From the NCBI RefSeq assembly GCF_001650875.1, contig NZ_LXYI01000045.1:62001-126000 (forward strand): 64,000 nucleotides of DNA. Reading direction: 5' to 3'. A program made the position numbers and the translations under genes. Below, piece after piece: positions 25,651-34,072 of the stretch (within the stretch, counting starts at the first letter, position 1; every line of letters starts with the position of its first letter). The stretch is from Sulfitobacter sp. EhC04 (GTDB taxonomy: Bacteria > Pseudomonadota > Alphaproteobacteria > Rhodobacterales > Rhodobacteraceae). A model generated the notes under the pieces. It was not told the origin of the DNA. It made no database searches and was given only the letters and a program-made list of their open reading frames with translations.

Positions 25651-26826
25651 TTGGCGCGTCGTGTTTCAATTCTGGGGGCCACCGGGTCCATCGGCCAGAA
25701 TACCATTGATCTGATCCGCCGCGCGCCGCAGGACTATGACGTGGTGGCGCTGACCGGGGCGGGCAATATCGGGCAACTCGCCCGTGACGCGATTGACCTG
25801 AAGGCAGAGATTGCCGTCACCGCGCGCGACGATCTGCTGGACGAGCTGCGCGCCGCGCTCAAGGGCAGCGATGTGGCGGCGGCGGCAGGGGCCACGGCAA
25901 TAAGCGAGGCCGCGGCGCGCCCTGCGGACTGGATCATGTCGGCCATCGTCGGGGCGGCGGGGCTGGCCCCCGGTCTGGCGGCCCTGCGCCACGGCACCAC
26001 GCTGGCGCTGGCCAATAAGGAATCGCTGGTCTGCGCAGGCGCACTGATGCTTGGAACCGCGCAGAGCCACGGCGCGCGCATCCTGCCGGTGGACAGCGAA
26101 CATTCCGCGATCTTTCAGGCGCTGATCGGCGAAGATGCGGCAGCGGTCGAACGGATCATCATTACCGCCTCGGGCGGTGCCTTCCGCGACTGGCCGCTTG
26201 AGAACCTGGCCCAGGCGACCCTGGCGCAGGCCTCCTCCCATCCCAATTGGGACATGGGGCAGCGGATCACCATCGACTCTGCGTCGATGTTCAACAAGGC
26301 GATGGAAGTCATAGAAACACATGAGTTTTTCCCGATCCAACCAGATCAGATCGAAGTCCTGGTGCATCCGCAATCCATGATTCACGCGCTGGTGGGGTTC
26401 CATGACGGCGCGCTGATGGCCCATGTGGGGCCGGCGGACATGCGCCATGCCATCGGCTTTGCCCTGCATTACCCGCAGCGCCGCCCCCTGCCGGTGGAAC
26501 GGCTGGACCTTGCCGCCATCGGCCAGTTCGAATTCCGCGCCCCGGATGAGCGGCGCTGGCCCGCCCTGCGCCTTGCCCGCGAGACGATTGCGGCGGGCGG
26601 CATGACCGGAACGGTGTTCAACGCGGCCAAGGAAACCGCGCTGGATGGGTTCATCTCGGGACGGATCGGTTTTACGGCGATGGCGGACGTGGTTGCGCAG
26701 ACGCTTGAAGACAAGAATGCGTCAGATGGTCTTATTGGTGCCACGATGACACTTGATAACGTCCTGCGGGTTGACCATCTGGCACGTAAGGCGGCAAAAG
26801 CCGCGATAGATAAAAGAGCAGGGTGA
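25651..26826 (+). CDS. dxr: 1-deoxy-D-xylulose 5-phosphate reductoisomerase
   Basis: A 391-residue NADPH- and metal-dependent enzyme, the committed step of the MEP isoprenoid pathway. The cofactor motif GATGSIGQNT is near residues 9-18; ALANKESLVCAG, VDSEHSAIFQ, TASGGAFRDW and SMFNKAMEVIE carry substrate and metal residues. I use the TTG at 25651 (reading ARRVSILGATG), preceded by GGGA, because upstream codons overlap cdsA; no ATG is available. It feeds IPP/DMAPP to uppS and miaA. Confidence 0.94.
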   Translation: MARRVSILGATGSIGQNTIDLIRRAPQDYDVVALTGAGNIGQLARDAIDLKAEIAVTARDDLLDELRAALKGSDVAAAAGATAISEAAARPADWIMSAIVGAAGLAPGLAALRHGTTLALANKESLVCAGALMLGTAQSHGARILPVDSEHSAIFQALIGEDAAAVERIIITASGGAFRDWPLENLAQATLAQASSHPNWDMGQRITIDSASMFNKAMEVIETHEFFPIQPDQIEVLVHPQSMIHALVGFHDGALMAHVGPADMRHAIGFALHYPQRRPLPVERLDLAAIGQFEFRAPDERRWPALRLARETIAAGGMTGTVFNAAKETALDGFISGRIGFTAMADVVAQTLEDKNASDGLIGATMTLDNVLRVDHLARKAAKAAIDKRAG

Positions 26827-26830
26827 CGTT

Positions 26831-28180
26831 TTGGATATTATGGGGCTGATACCGCAATTTGGCGGCTTGATCTGGACGTTGCTGGCCTTTGTCGTGGCGC
26901 TGTCGGTGATCGTCGCGATCCACGAATACGGCCATTACATCGTCGGGCGCTGGTGCGGGATCAAGGCGGATGTGTTCAGCTTGGGCTTCGGCCCGGTCCT
27001 GTGGTCCGGCATGGACAGGCGCGGCACCAAGTGGCAGGTCGCGGCGCTGCCCTTTGGCGGTTACGTGAAATTCGCAGGCGATGCGAACGCGGCGTCGGGC
27101 AAGGACGAAACCGCGATGCAGGCATTGGCGGACGACCCGGCCGCGCTGCGCCACACGATGCACGGTGCGCCGCTCTGGGCGCGGACGCTGACTGTTGCCG
27201 CTGGCCCCGCGTTCAATTTTGCGATGTCCATTCTGGTCTTTTTTGCCGTCGCCTTTACCACCGGCGTCGAGCGCACCCCGCTGACAGTGGGCGAGTTGCG
27301 CCCGATGCCGCAGGCAGAGCGCGGGCTGGCACCGGGGGACGAAATCCTCGGGATCAACGGCACCGCCCTGCCGCAGAACGATCCGGCGGCCTATGGCGCG
27401 TTCTTTGACAATCTGCCGATGGTGCCGGAACTGACCTATGACGTGGTCCGCAACGGGACCGAGCAAAGCGTTGAAGGGCCGTTTATCCTGCCGCCGATGG
27501 TCAACCAGGTGTTGCCGCAATCCGCCGCCTATGAGGCCGGGCTGAAGGCGGGCGATGTGATCACCGCGATCGACGCGCAGCCGGTTTTCGCCTTTGACCA
27601 GCTCAAGAATGCGGTCGAAACCTCTGACGGGGCGGCGCTGGCGCTGACCGTCTGGCGCGACGGCGAGACGCTGGATTTTACCATGACCCCCAAGGCCACG
27701 GACGAGCCGCAGCCGGATGGCACTTTCAAGCGCAATCTGCGGATCGGGATCTCGGGCGGCATGTCCTTTGCCCCGGCGACGGAATCGCCCGGTGTGGGGC
27801 AGGCCCTGACCGCAGGTGTCGCCAATACCTGGCGCATCGTCACCGGGTCGATCTCGGGACTGAAACAGATGGTGATCGGCAATATCAGCACCTGCAACCT
27901 CAGCGGTCCGGTGGGCATCGCCCAGGCCTCCGGTGCGATGGCCAGCCAGGGGGCCACGTCGTTTATCTATTTCATTGCGGTCCTCAGCACGGCGGTGGGA
28001 TTGTTGAATCTGTTCCCGATCCCGGCGCTGGATGGCGGCCATCTGACGTTCTACGCCTATGAGGCGGTGACCGGCAAACCGCCCAGCGATGGCGCGCTGC
28101 GCATCCTGATGACCATCGGGCTGGCGCTGGTGTTGTCGCTGATGGTCTTTGCGCTGGGGAACGATCTGTTCTGTCCGTAG
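26831..28180 (+). CDS. rseP: Site-2 intramembrane zinc protease
   Basis: A 449-residue RseP/MmpA-type protease that cuts membrane-anchored regulators such as anti-sigma factors. The zinc motif HEYGH is at ~residues 32-36 in the first helix; two PDZ-like regions follow (GLAPGDEILGING and AYEAGLKAGDVITAID), then the second active-site motif NLFPIPALDGG near 398. I use the TTG at 26831; an ATG three codons later is the alternative. It sits 4 bases after dxr and before the bamA block, as in related genomes, here separated from bamA by ridA and a small ORF. Confidence 0.93.
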   Translation: MDIMGLIPQFGGLIWTLLAFVVALSVIVAIHEYGHYIVGRWCGIKADVFSLGFGPVLWSGMDRRGTKWQVAALPFGGYVKFAGDANAASGKDETAMQALADDPAALRHTMHGAPLWARTLTVAAGPAFNFAMSILVFFAVAFTTGVERTPLTVGELRPMPQAERGLAPGDEILGINGTALPQNDPAAYGAFFDNLPMVPELTYDVVRNGTEQSVEGPFILPPMVNQVLPQSAAYEAGLKAGDVITAIDAQPVFAFDQLKNAVETSDGAALALTVWRDGETLDFTMTPKATDEPQPDGTFKRNLRIGISGGMSFAPATESPGVGQALTAGVANTWRIVTGSISGLKQMVIGNISTCNLSGPVGIAQASGAMASQGATSFIYFIAVLSTAVGLLNLFPIPALDGGHLTFYAYEAVTGKPPSDGALRILMTIGLALVLSLMVFALGNDLFCP

Positions 28181-28200
28181 GGTCAGGAGTCTATTGATCT

Positions 28201-28593
28201 TCAGCCGTCCAGTGCGGCGATGATCCTGATTTCCACAACTGCGCCGGGACGCCGGATGCCCGCCACCTCCACAGCCGTCCAGGCCGGGTAGGGCGCGGCA
28301 AAGACCGCGCGCCGCACCTTGTCGAAAAGGTCGAAGTGGTCGCGCAGACCGATGTGATAGCTGGTCATCTCGACCACGGCGTTCAGGTCCACACCGGCAT
28401 GGCCCAGAACAAAGCCGATCTTTTCGAAAGCCGCCCGGAACTGCGCTTCGGCGGAGGCGGGCATCTGGCCATCCGGGCCCGAACCGGTGGTGCCGGTGAG
28501 AAAGATCAGATTGCCGGAAACGATGCCAGGGGACATCTGCAAGGCCTCGGCGGCGGCCTGGACCTGAGGCGGTATCAATGCATGTTTTGCCAT
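28201..28593 (-). CDS. RidA/YjgF-family protein
   Basis: A 130-residue trimeric-barrel protein. RidA proteins deaminate reactive enamine/imine intermediates, but many paralogues have other or unknown roles. The fold is clear (SGNLIFLTGTTG, VVEMTSYHIGL, PAWTAVEVAGIRRPGAVVEIRIIA). The key Arg of active RidA deaminases corresponds to the R in GIRRPGAVVEI. AGGAATAGCAA precedes the ATG. It is convergent with rseP, 20 bases away. Its 5' leader contains a degenerate 17-20-base tandem repeat. Confidence 0.85.
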   Translation of the reverse strand: MAKHALIPPQVQAAAEALQMSPGIVSGNLIFLTGTTGSGPDGQMPASAEAQFRAAFEKIGFVLGHAGVDLNAVVEMTSYHIGLRDHFDLFDKVRRAVFAAPYPAWTAVEVAGIRRPGAVVEIRIIAALDG

Positions 28594-28616
28594 TTGCTAT
28601 TCCTGTCAGATTTCGA

Positions 28617-28687
28617 ATTGCCCCTGGAAAGCCATTTCCCCTTGAAAGCCCAGTTGCCCTGAAAAAATCCCTTGCCATGAAAAAGCC
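28617..28687 (-). repeat. Degenerate tandem repeat in the ridA leader
   Basis: Four imperfect units of 17, 17, 20 and 17 bases built on the theme TTGCCCTTGAAAAGCC (plus strand): 28617-28633, 28634-28650, 28651-28670, 28671-28687. The array lies 23 bases before the ridA start codon, so it would be in the ridA leader or promoter. Its role is unknown. Confidence 0.5.
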
Positions 28688-28752
28688 AGATTTCGTCCCA
28701 CTCCGGTCATATTCACTTGTTACGTGTCATGCACAATCAAAGGAATGCCCCC

Positions 28753-28878
28753 ATGCAAGCCATTCAAAGATCCTATCGCGGCCTGAGCCTTTTGATGGAC
28801 CTTAACTGGGACCGTGCGCTTTATGTCAGCACGATTGTGCTTGCTCTGGCAGCCGGTGCCTATGTCGGATCTCTTTGA
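28753..28878 (+). CDS. 41-aa single-pass membrane protein
   Basis: Reads MQAIQRSYRGLSLLMDLNWD, then the helix ALYVSTIVLALAAGAYVGSL and stop. AAAGGA lies 8 bases before the ATG, and a stem-loop with a T-run follows 38 bases after the stop, so it looks like a complete transcription unit. The N-terminus is basic and the C-terminus hydrophobic, suggesting an N-in topology. It lies between ridA (divergent) and bamA. I recall similar short proteins with a LLMDLNWDR core in roseobacters but know of no function. Confidence 0.7.
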   Translation: MQAIQRSYRGLSLLMDLNWDRALYVSTIVLALAAGAYVGSL

Positions 28879-28916
28879 TCTGGACCACCCCACCACTGAA
28901 TGATGTTACAACTTTG

Positions 28917-28946
28917 AAATGCACTGCATAATGTGGTGCATTTTTT
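28917..28946 (+). terminator. Intrinsic terminator after the 41-aa ORF
   Basis: AAATGCAC (28917-28924) pairs with GTGCATTT (28936-28943), running into six Ts (28941-28946). It isolates the small ORF from bamA. Confidence 0.7.
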
Positions 28947-28958
28947 GGCGCTGTGCTT

Positions 28959-28987
28959 TTGACAAAGGCGGATAATCTACGTACTCA
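28959..28987 (+). promoter_or_regulatory. Candidate sigma-70 promoter for bamA
   Basis: TTGACA (28959-28964), a 17-base spacer and TACTCA (28982-28987), about 36 bases before the bamA ATG. The -35 is perfect and the -10 weak. Confidence 0.45.
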
Positions 28988-29022
28988 GGTCTCTAATGAT
29001 GTCGTAAAATTGGGTTTGAACC

Positions 29023-31380
29023 ATGAGACTGAGGACTAAGGGCGGTGGTCCTGGCAAGCAGACGAGGGCAGGGCGTGTCGGCGCGTTTTTGCGGGGGGCA
29101 TCGGTTTATGCCCTTTTGTCAGCAGCTTGGATGGCGCCAGCCGCGGAATTAACCGCACAGGAATACCGTTTCGATTCGGTTGAGATCATCGGAAACGAGC
29201 GGATCGGCGACAGCGCCATCATCGCGCGGGCCGGAATCAGACGCGGTCAGCCGATCAGTGGCGGCCAGTTGAACGACGCCTATCAGTCTTTGCAGAACTC
29301 TGGATTGTTCGAAACCGTGGCCATTGAGCCGCGCGGCGGTACATTGGTCATCACGGTGACGGAACTGCCGACGCTGAACCGGGTCAGCTTCGAGGGCAAC
29401 CGGCGGATCAAGGACGAGGTCCTGACGCAGATTGTCGGGTCCGAGGAACGTCGTGTCTTCAACCCGACACAGGCCGAGGCGGATGCCGCCGCCATCGCCG
29501 AAGCCTATAGCAACGATGGCCGGCTTTCCGCACGGGTTCAGCCGCGCATCATTCGCCGCGACCAGAACCGCGTCGACCTCGTGTTTGAAATCTTCGAAGG
29601 CGACAACGTCGAGATTGAACGGCTGAGCTTTGTCGGCAATCGCAAGTATTCAGACCGCCGGTTGCGTCAGGTCCTGGGCACCAAGCAAGCGGGCCTGTTC
29701 CGCCGCCTGATCAAGCGTGACACCTTTGTCGAAGGCCGGGTCGAAGCGGATAAGCAATTGTTGCGCGACTTCTACCTGTCGCGCGGCTATGTGGACATGC
29801 GCACCACGGCGGTGAACGGCGAGCTCACCCAGGAGCGTGACGGCTATTTCGTTTCCTACAACATCACCGAAGGCCAGCAGTTCAAGTTCGGTGAGGTCAA
29901 TGTTGTCTCGGAGATGAACGGCGTGGACGCCGCGAAATACCGCAATATCATCAAGATCCGGTCAGGGGTTGTCTATTCACCAACCCTGATCGAGACGGAT
30001 ATCGCTCGCATCGAACGGCAGGCCATCCGCGATGGCGTGGACTTCATGCGGGTTGAGCCGCGCATCGACCGCAACGATCGTGATCTGACCTTGAATGTCA
30101 CCTATGTGCTCAGCAAGGGTCCGCGCGTCTTTGTCGAGCGGATCGACATCGAAGGCAACACCACGACGCTTGACCGGGTCATCCGGCGCGAATTCGACAG
30201 CGTTGAAGGCGACCCCTTCAACCCGCGCGAAATCCGGCAGTCGGCGGAACGCATCCGCGCCCTGGGGTATTTCGAGACGGCCGAGGTCAACGCCCGCGAG
30301 GGCAGCAGCGGCGAGCAGGTTGTTGTGGATGTGGACGTCGAAGAGAAGCCCACAGGCTCTCTCAACTTCGGTGGTTCGTTCTCCAGCAGCGATGGGCTTG
30401 GCGTCGCGGTCAGCTTTGCCGAACAGAACTTTCTCGGGCGGGGACAGCGGCTGACGCTGACAGTCTCGACCGCCGAGGACGCGACCCGCTATGGCGTGAT
30501 TTTTGTCGAACCCAGGCTCCTGGGCCGCGATCTGTCCTTTGGTCTGACGCTGGACTATGCGGAAACCGATTCCTCCTTTACCTCCTATGATACCAACCGC
30601 CTGCTGATCAAACCGTCGCTGACCTTCCCGCTGTCGGAGAACAGCAGGTTGCAGGTGCGCTACACCGCCGAAGAGCTTGAAATGCTGCCACGCGACGTGC
30701 CGGTACATGGGTTGACCATTGCTGATGACATCGCCTCGGGTGCGCTGTTCTCGTCCTCGCTGGGCTATACCTACACTTACGACACGCGGCTGTCGGGGCT
30801 GGACCCGACCTCCGGTGTCCTGCTGGAATTCGGCCAGGATTTTGCCGGCCTGGGCGGTGACAACAAATTCATCAAGACAACGGCAAAGATCGTGGGCGAA
30901 AAACGTGTCTTCAACGAAGACATCACCCTGCGCGCCTCACTTGAAGGCGGGGCTTTGGCCTGGCGCAGCGGCAACAACCGCGTGACCGACCGCTTTCTGC
31001 TGACACCTTCGATCATGCGCGGCTTTGAAACGGGCGGCATCGGGCCGCGCGACATCGGCGGCACCGCAAACGATCCGCTGGGGGGCAACCTCTATCTGGC
31101 GGCGCGGTTTGATGTGGAATTCCCCCTTGGCCTGCCCGAGGAATACGGCATTTCCGGCGGTCTGTTCTATGACGTCGGGAACCTCTGGGACCTGAGCGAT
31201 GTCAACTACAACGGCGGCACCGTGGTCGGGGAAAGCGGATCGTTCCGGCATGTGGTCGGCGTCTCGCTGTTCTGGGAAACGCCGGTTGGTCCGTTGCAGT
31301 TCAACTTCTCCAAGGCGCTGAAGAAAGAAGTCTTCGACAAGGAACAAAGCTTCGAATTCACGCTGCGCACGGAATTCTGA
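29023..31380 (+). CDS. bamA: Outer-membrane protein assembly factor BamA
   Basis: A 785-residue Omp85 protein that inserts beta-barrel proteins into the outer membrane. An N-terminal signal segment (about residues 20-46, ending near LTAQE) is followed by five POTRA domains (to ~430; RFDSVEIIGNERI, FEGNRRIKDE and IDIEGNTTTLDRVIRREF mark their starts) and a C-terminal 16-strand barrel. The barrel has the lid motif VRYTAEE region and ends FEFTLRTEF, with the terminal Phe expected of barrel proteins. It is 4 bases from ompH and starts the bamA-ompH-fabZ-lpxA-lpxI-lpxB run. Confidence 0.95.
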   Translation: MRLRTKGGGPGKQTRAGRVGAFLRGASVYALLSAAWMAPAAELTAQEYRFDSVEIIGNERIGDSAIIARAGIRRGQPISGGQLNDAYQSLQNSGLFETVAIEPRGGTLVITVTELPTLNRVSFEGNRRIKDEVLTQIVGSEERRVFNPTQAEADAAAIAEAYSNDGRLSARVQPRIIRRDQNRVDLVFEIFEGDNVEIERLSFVGNRKYSDRRLRQVLGTKQAGLFRRLIKRDTFVEGRVEADKQLLRDFYLSRGYVDMRTTAVNGELTQERDGYFVSYNITEGQQFKFGEVNVVSEMNGVDAAKYRNIIKIRSGVVYSPTLIETDIARIERQAIRDGVDFMRVEPRIDRNDRDLTLNVTYVLSKGPRVFVERIDIEGNTTTLDRVIRREFDSVEGDPFNPREIRQSAERIRALGYFETAEVNAREGSSGEQVVVDVDVEEKPTGSLNFGGSFSSSDGLGVAVSFAEQNFLGRGQRLTLTVSTAEDATRYGVIFVEPRLLGRDLSFGLTLDYAETDSSFTSYDTNRLLIKPSLTFPLSENSRLQVRYTAEELEMLPRDVPVHGLTIADDIASGALFSSSLGYTYTYDTRLSGLDPTSGVLLEFGQDFAGLGGDNKFIKTTAKIVGEKRVFNEDITLRASLEGGALAWRSGNNRVTDRFLLTPSIMRGFETGGIGPRDIGGTANDPLGGNLYLAARFDVEFPLGLPEEYGISGGLFYDVGNLWDLSDVNYNGGTVVGESGSFRHVVGVSLFWETPVGPLQFNFSKALKKEVFDKEQSFEFTLRTEF

Positions 31381-31384
31381 TCCG

Positions 31385-31960
31385 ATGGGGCGCTTGGCCC
31401 ATTGCATGGCACTGGTGCTGGCGCTTTTCTGCGCCGCACCCCTGGCCGCCCAGTCGGCTGCGGGTCCGGTGGCCGCTGACCGGGGATCCGTTGTCAGCCC
31501 GGTCCTGACAATTGATTCCGAGCGGGTCTTTCAACAAAGCGATTTCGGCCAGCGGGTGGCGGCGGAGGAGCGCGAGAAGCTCTCGGCGCTCGAAAGCGAA
31601 AACCGTGAGATCGAAGCCCAGCTTGAGACCGAAGAACGTGCGCTGACCGAAAAACGGGCACAGATGACGCCGGAGGCCTTCCGGGTATTGGCGGACGCGT
31701 TTGACGCCAAGGTTCAGGAGACGCGCACCGCGCAGGATACCAAATTTCGTGAACTGAGCGCCCAGTTCGACGCCGAAAGGGTCAAGTTCCAGCAGGCCGC
31801 AGCGCCCGTGTTCGAGCAATTGATGCGCGAGGCCGGTGCCGCCGTGATCCTTGAACGGCGGTCGGTCTTTGCCAGCGCCACCGTGGTCGAGATCACCGAA
31901 GAGGCGATTGCACTGCTGAATGAAACATTGGGTGACGGAACCGGTGCGGAAGACCGCTGA
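31385..31960 (+). CDS. OmpH/Skp-family periplasmic chaperone
   Basis: A 191-residue exported protein: signal peptide (LVLALFCAAPLAA) followed by an Ala/Glu/Arg-rich helical body (residues ~55-150) expected to form the coiled-coil tentacles of Skp. VLTIDSERVFQQSDFGQRV and AAVILERRSVFASA match the OmpH core strands. Skp trimers hold unfolded outer-membrane proteins on their way to BamA, and it directly follows bamA. No ribosome site is evident; an ATG at 31406 is an alternative start. Confidence 0.88.
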   Translation: MGRLAHCMALVLALFCAAPLAAQSAAGPVAADRGSVVSPVLTIDSERVFQQSDFGQRVAAEEREKLSALESENREIEAQLETEERALTEKRAQMTPEAFRVLADAFDAKVQETRTAQDTKFRELSAQFDAERVKFQQAAAPVFEQLMREAGAAVILERRSVFASATVVEITEEAIALLNETLGDGTGAEDR

Positions 31961-32025
31961 GCCGATATTGCCCCGGTGCCACAGAATTGCTAGCCCTGTA
32001 CGGTACGTGACGCGAAGGACGTAAA

Positions 32026-32496
32026 ATGAACCAAGAAAAACAAAGCGCTGACATCCAGATGATTCAGCGTATCCTGCCGCACCGCTATCCATTTCTGCTG
32101 GTGGACAAGGTAAAGGAGATCGACGGAACCGCCTCCGCTGTCGGATACAAGAATGTCACCATGAACGAGCCGCATTTCCAGGGCCACTTTCCCGGCACAC
32201 CGATCATGCCGGGCGTCACCATTGTCGAGGCGATGGCCCAGACGGCAGGGGTCATGCTGGGCGTTGCGCTTGATATTCTGGACCGTGACATGCTGATCTA
32301 TTTCATGTCGATCGACAAATGCAAATTCCGCCGCAAGGTGGTGCCGGGCGACGTGTTGCGCATGGACCTCAAGACATTGCGCGGCAAGCCGGGTGGCAAG
32401 GTCTGGCGTTTCTCCGGGGTTGCCACAGTAGATGGCGAGATGGCCGCCGAGGCCGAATTCATGGCGATGGTCGATCTTCCGAAAGACGCATCATGA
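32026..32496 (+). CDS. fabZ: 3-hydroxyacyl-ACP dehydratase FabZ
   Basis: A 156-residue hot-dog enzyme dehydrating beta-hydroxyacyl-ACP in fatty-acid synthesis and balancing the hydroxyacyl pool with lipid A synthesis. The catalytic residues are His54 (PHFQGHFPG) and Glu68 ([10 protein letters not shown]), and the [11 protein letters not shown] start motif is present. AAGGAC lies 6 bases before the ATG. Its stop overlaps lpxA (ATGA). Confidence 0.95.
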   Translation: MNQEKQSADIQMIQRILPHRYPFLLVDKVKEIDGTASAVGYKNVTMNEPHFQGHFPGTPIMPGVTIVEAMAQTAGVMLGVALDILDRDMLIYFMSIDKCKFRRKVVPGDVLRMDLKTLRGKPGGKVWRFSGVATVDGEMAAEAEFMAMVDLPKDAS

Positions 32497-33275
32497 GCAA
32501 CATTCACCCTTCTGCCATCATCGAGGACGGCGCGCAGATCGACGCATCGGTGCAGATCGGCCCGTTTTGCGTGGTTGGCCCCGAGGTTGTGTTGAAGGCG
32601 GATGTGATCCTGAAAAGCCATGTGGTGGTCACCGGCAATACCGTGGTCGGGGCAGGCACGGTGATCTTTCCCTTTGCGGTGATCGGCGAGATCCCCCAGG
32701 ACCTGAAGTTCCGCGGCGAAAAGACGGCCCTTGTGATCGGAGAGCGTAACCGCATCCGCGAACATGTGACGATGAACTGCGGGACCGACGCGGGCGGCGG
32801 CATCACGCGGGTCGGTGATGACGGCTTGTTCATGGCGGGTTGTCACGTGGCCCATGACTGTATCGTCGGGGACCGTGTGGTGATGGTGAACAACTCGGGC
32901 CTTGCCGGGCATTGCGTGGTCGAGGACGACGTTATTCTGGGCGGTCTCTCCGGTGTGCATCAATGGGTCCGCCTGGGCCGTGGTGCCATCATCGGTGCGA
33001 TGACAAAAATCACCAATGACGTGATCCCCTATGGCCTTGTCCAGGCCCCCAAGGGCGAATTGGAGGGGCTGAACCTGATCGGTCTGAAACGCAAGGGCGT
33101 GTCGCGTGCCGATATCACCGCGCTCAGGGCGGCCTATCAGATGCTGGCACAGGGTGAAGGCACCTTTCAGGACCGTGCCGTCCGCCTGGGTGAAGAGACC
33201 GAAAGCGATTATGTGCGCCGGATCGTCGACTTCATCACGGCCCAGACGGACCGCCATTTCCTGACTCCAAAATGA
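32493..33275 (+). CDS. lpxA: UDP-N-acetylglucosamine acyltransferase
   Basis: A 260-residue trimeric left-handed beta-helix enzyme, the first step of lipid A synthesis. Hexapeptide repeats run from residue ~4 to ~185; the catalytic His is His121 ([11 protein letters not shown]), equivalent to His125 of E. coli. A C-terminal helical domain contains the LRAAYQML segment. The ATG overlaps the fabZ stop; the frame is open to 32319 inside fabZ but without homology. It overlaps lpxI by 4 bases (ATGA). Confidence 0.95.
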   Translation: MSNIHPSAIIEDGAQIDASVQIGPFCVVGPEVVLKADVILKSHVVVTGNTVVGAGTVIFPFAVIGEIPQDLKFRGEKTALVIGERNRIREHVTMNCGTDAGGGITRVGDDGLFMAGCHVAHDCIVGDRVVMVNNSGLAGHCVVEDDVILGGLSGVHQWVRLGRGAIIGAMTKITNDVIPYGLVQAPKGELEGLNLIGLKRKGVSRADITALRAAYQMLAQGEGTFQDRAVRLGEETESDYVRRIVDFITAQTDRHFLTPK

Positions 33276-34072
33276 CGCTGGCGCTGATAGCAGGACGCGG
33301 CAGACTGCCGGCGCAGGTGGTGGCAGCGCAGGCACAGCCGCCGCTGATCTGCGCGCTGGAGGGCACGCCGCCGGATATGCTGGCGGTGGATTTGACCTTC
33401 CGGCTGGAAACGCTGGGCTCCCTGCTGATCGAACTCGGCCAGCGCGGGGTGACGCAGGTGTGTTTCTGCGGCGGCGTGGACCGGCCCACGCTTGATCCGG
33501 GGGCGCTGGACGCGGAAACCCAGCCGCTGGTCCCGATGTTTCAAAAGGCGCTGGCCGCCGGGGACAATGGCGCCTTGCAGGTGATCAAGGAAATCTTCGA
33601 GCAGACCGGGTTCGAGGTACTGGGGGCCGACATGCTGGTGCCCGATCTTGTTGCCCTGCCGGGGGTGTTGTCCGACGCATGGCCCGACGCGCAGATGCGC
33701 CGCGACGCCGCGCGCGGCGAGGCAGTCTTGGCCGGGCTCGCCCCGCTCGATATCGGTCAGGCCTGTGTCATCGGGGGGGAACAGGTTCTGGGCGTCGAGG
33801 CCATGGGCGGCACGGCGCATCTGCTGGACACCCTGCCACCCCGCGCCCGAGAAATGAACGCAATCCTCTGCAAGGGCCCCAAGACCGGCCAGATCCGCGA
33901 GATCGACATGCCCACCATCGGCCCCGAGACACTGCGCGCGGCCCATGCCGCCGGTCTGGCCGGGGTGATCGTGGATGCAGGCGATGTGATTGTTCTGGAC
34001 CGCGAGGAGTGCGTGCGTCTGGCCGATGAATTCGGCCTTGTCCTGTGGTCCCGGCGCGGGGGCGAGGAGTGA
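33272..34072 (+). CDS. lpxI: UDP-2,3-diacylglucosamine pyrophosphatase LpxI
   Basis: A 266-residue DUF1009/LpxI protein, the alphaproteobacterial replacement for LpxH, hydrolysing UDP-diacylglucosamine to lipid X. Features include the N-terminal LALIAGRGRLPAQVV, the middle EIFEQTGFEVLGAD and the C-terminal catalytic domain with CKGPKTGQIREIDMPTIGPET and AGLAGVIVDAGDVIV. The start and stop codons overlap lpxA (ATGA) and lpxB (GTGA). No lpxH is seen here. Confidence 0.94.
   Translation: MTLALIAGRGRLPAQVVAAQAQPPLICALEGTPPDMLAVDLTFRLETLGSLLIELGQRGVTQVCFCGGVDRPTLDPGALDAETQPLVPMFQKALAAGDNGALQVIKEIFEQTGFEVLGADMLVPDLVALPGVLSDAWPDAQMRRDAARGEAVLAGLAPLDIGQACVIGGEQVLGVEAMGGTAHLLDTLPPRAREMNAILCKGPKTGQIREIDMPTIGPETLRAAHAAGLAGVIVDAGDVIVLDREECVRLADEFGLVLWSRRGGEE

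Noticed and set aside
26732..28678. 648-codon minus-strand frame opposite rseP and ridA start
   Set aside because: Overlaps rseP on the other strand and ridA in another frame; low-complexity residues; no family.
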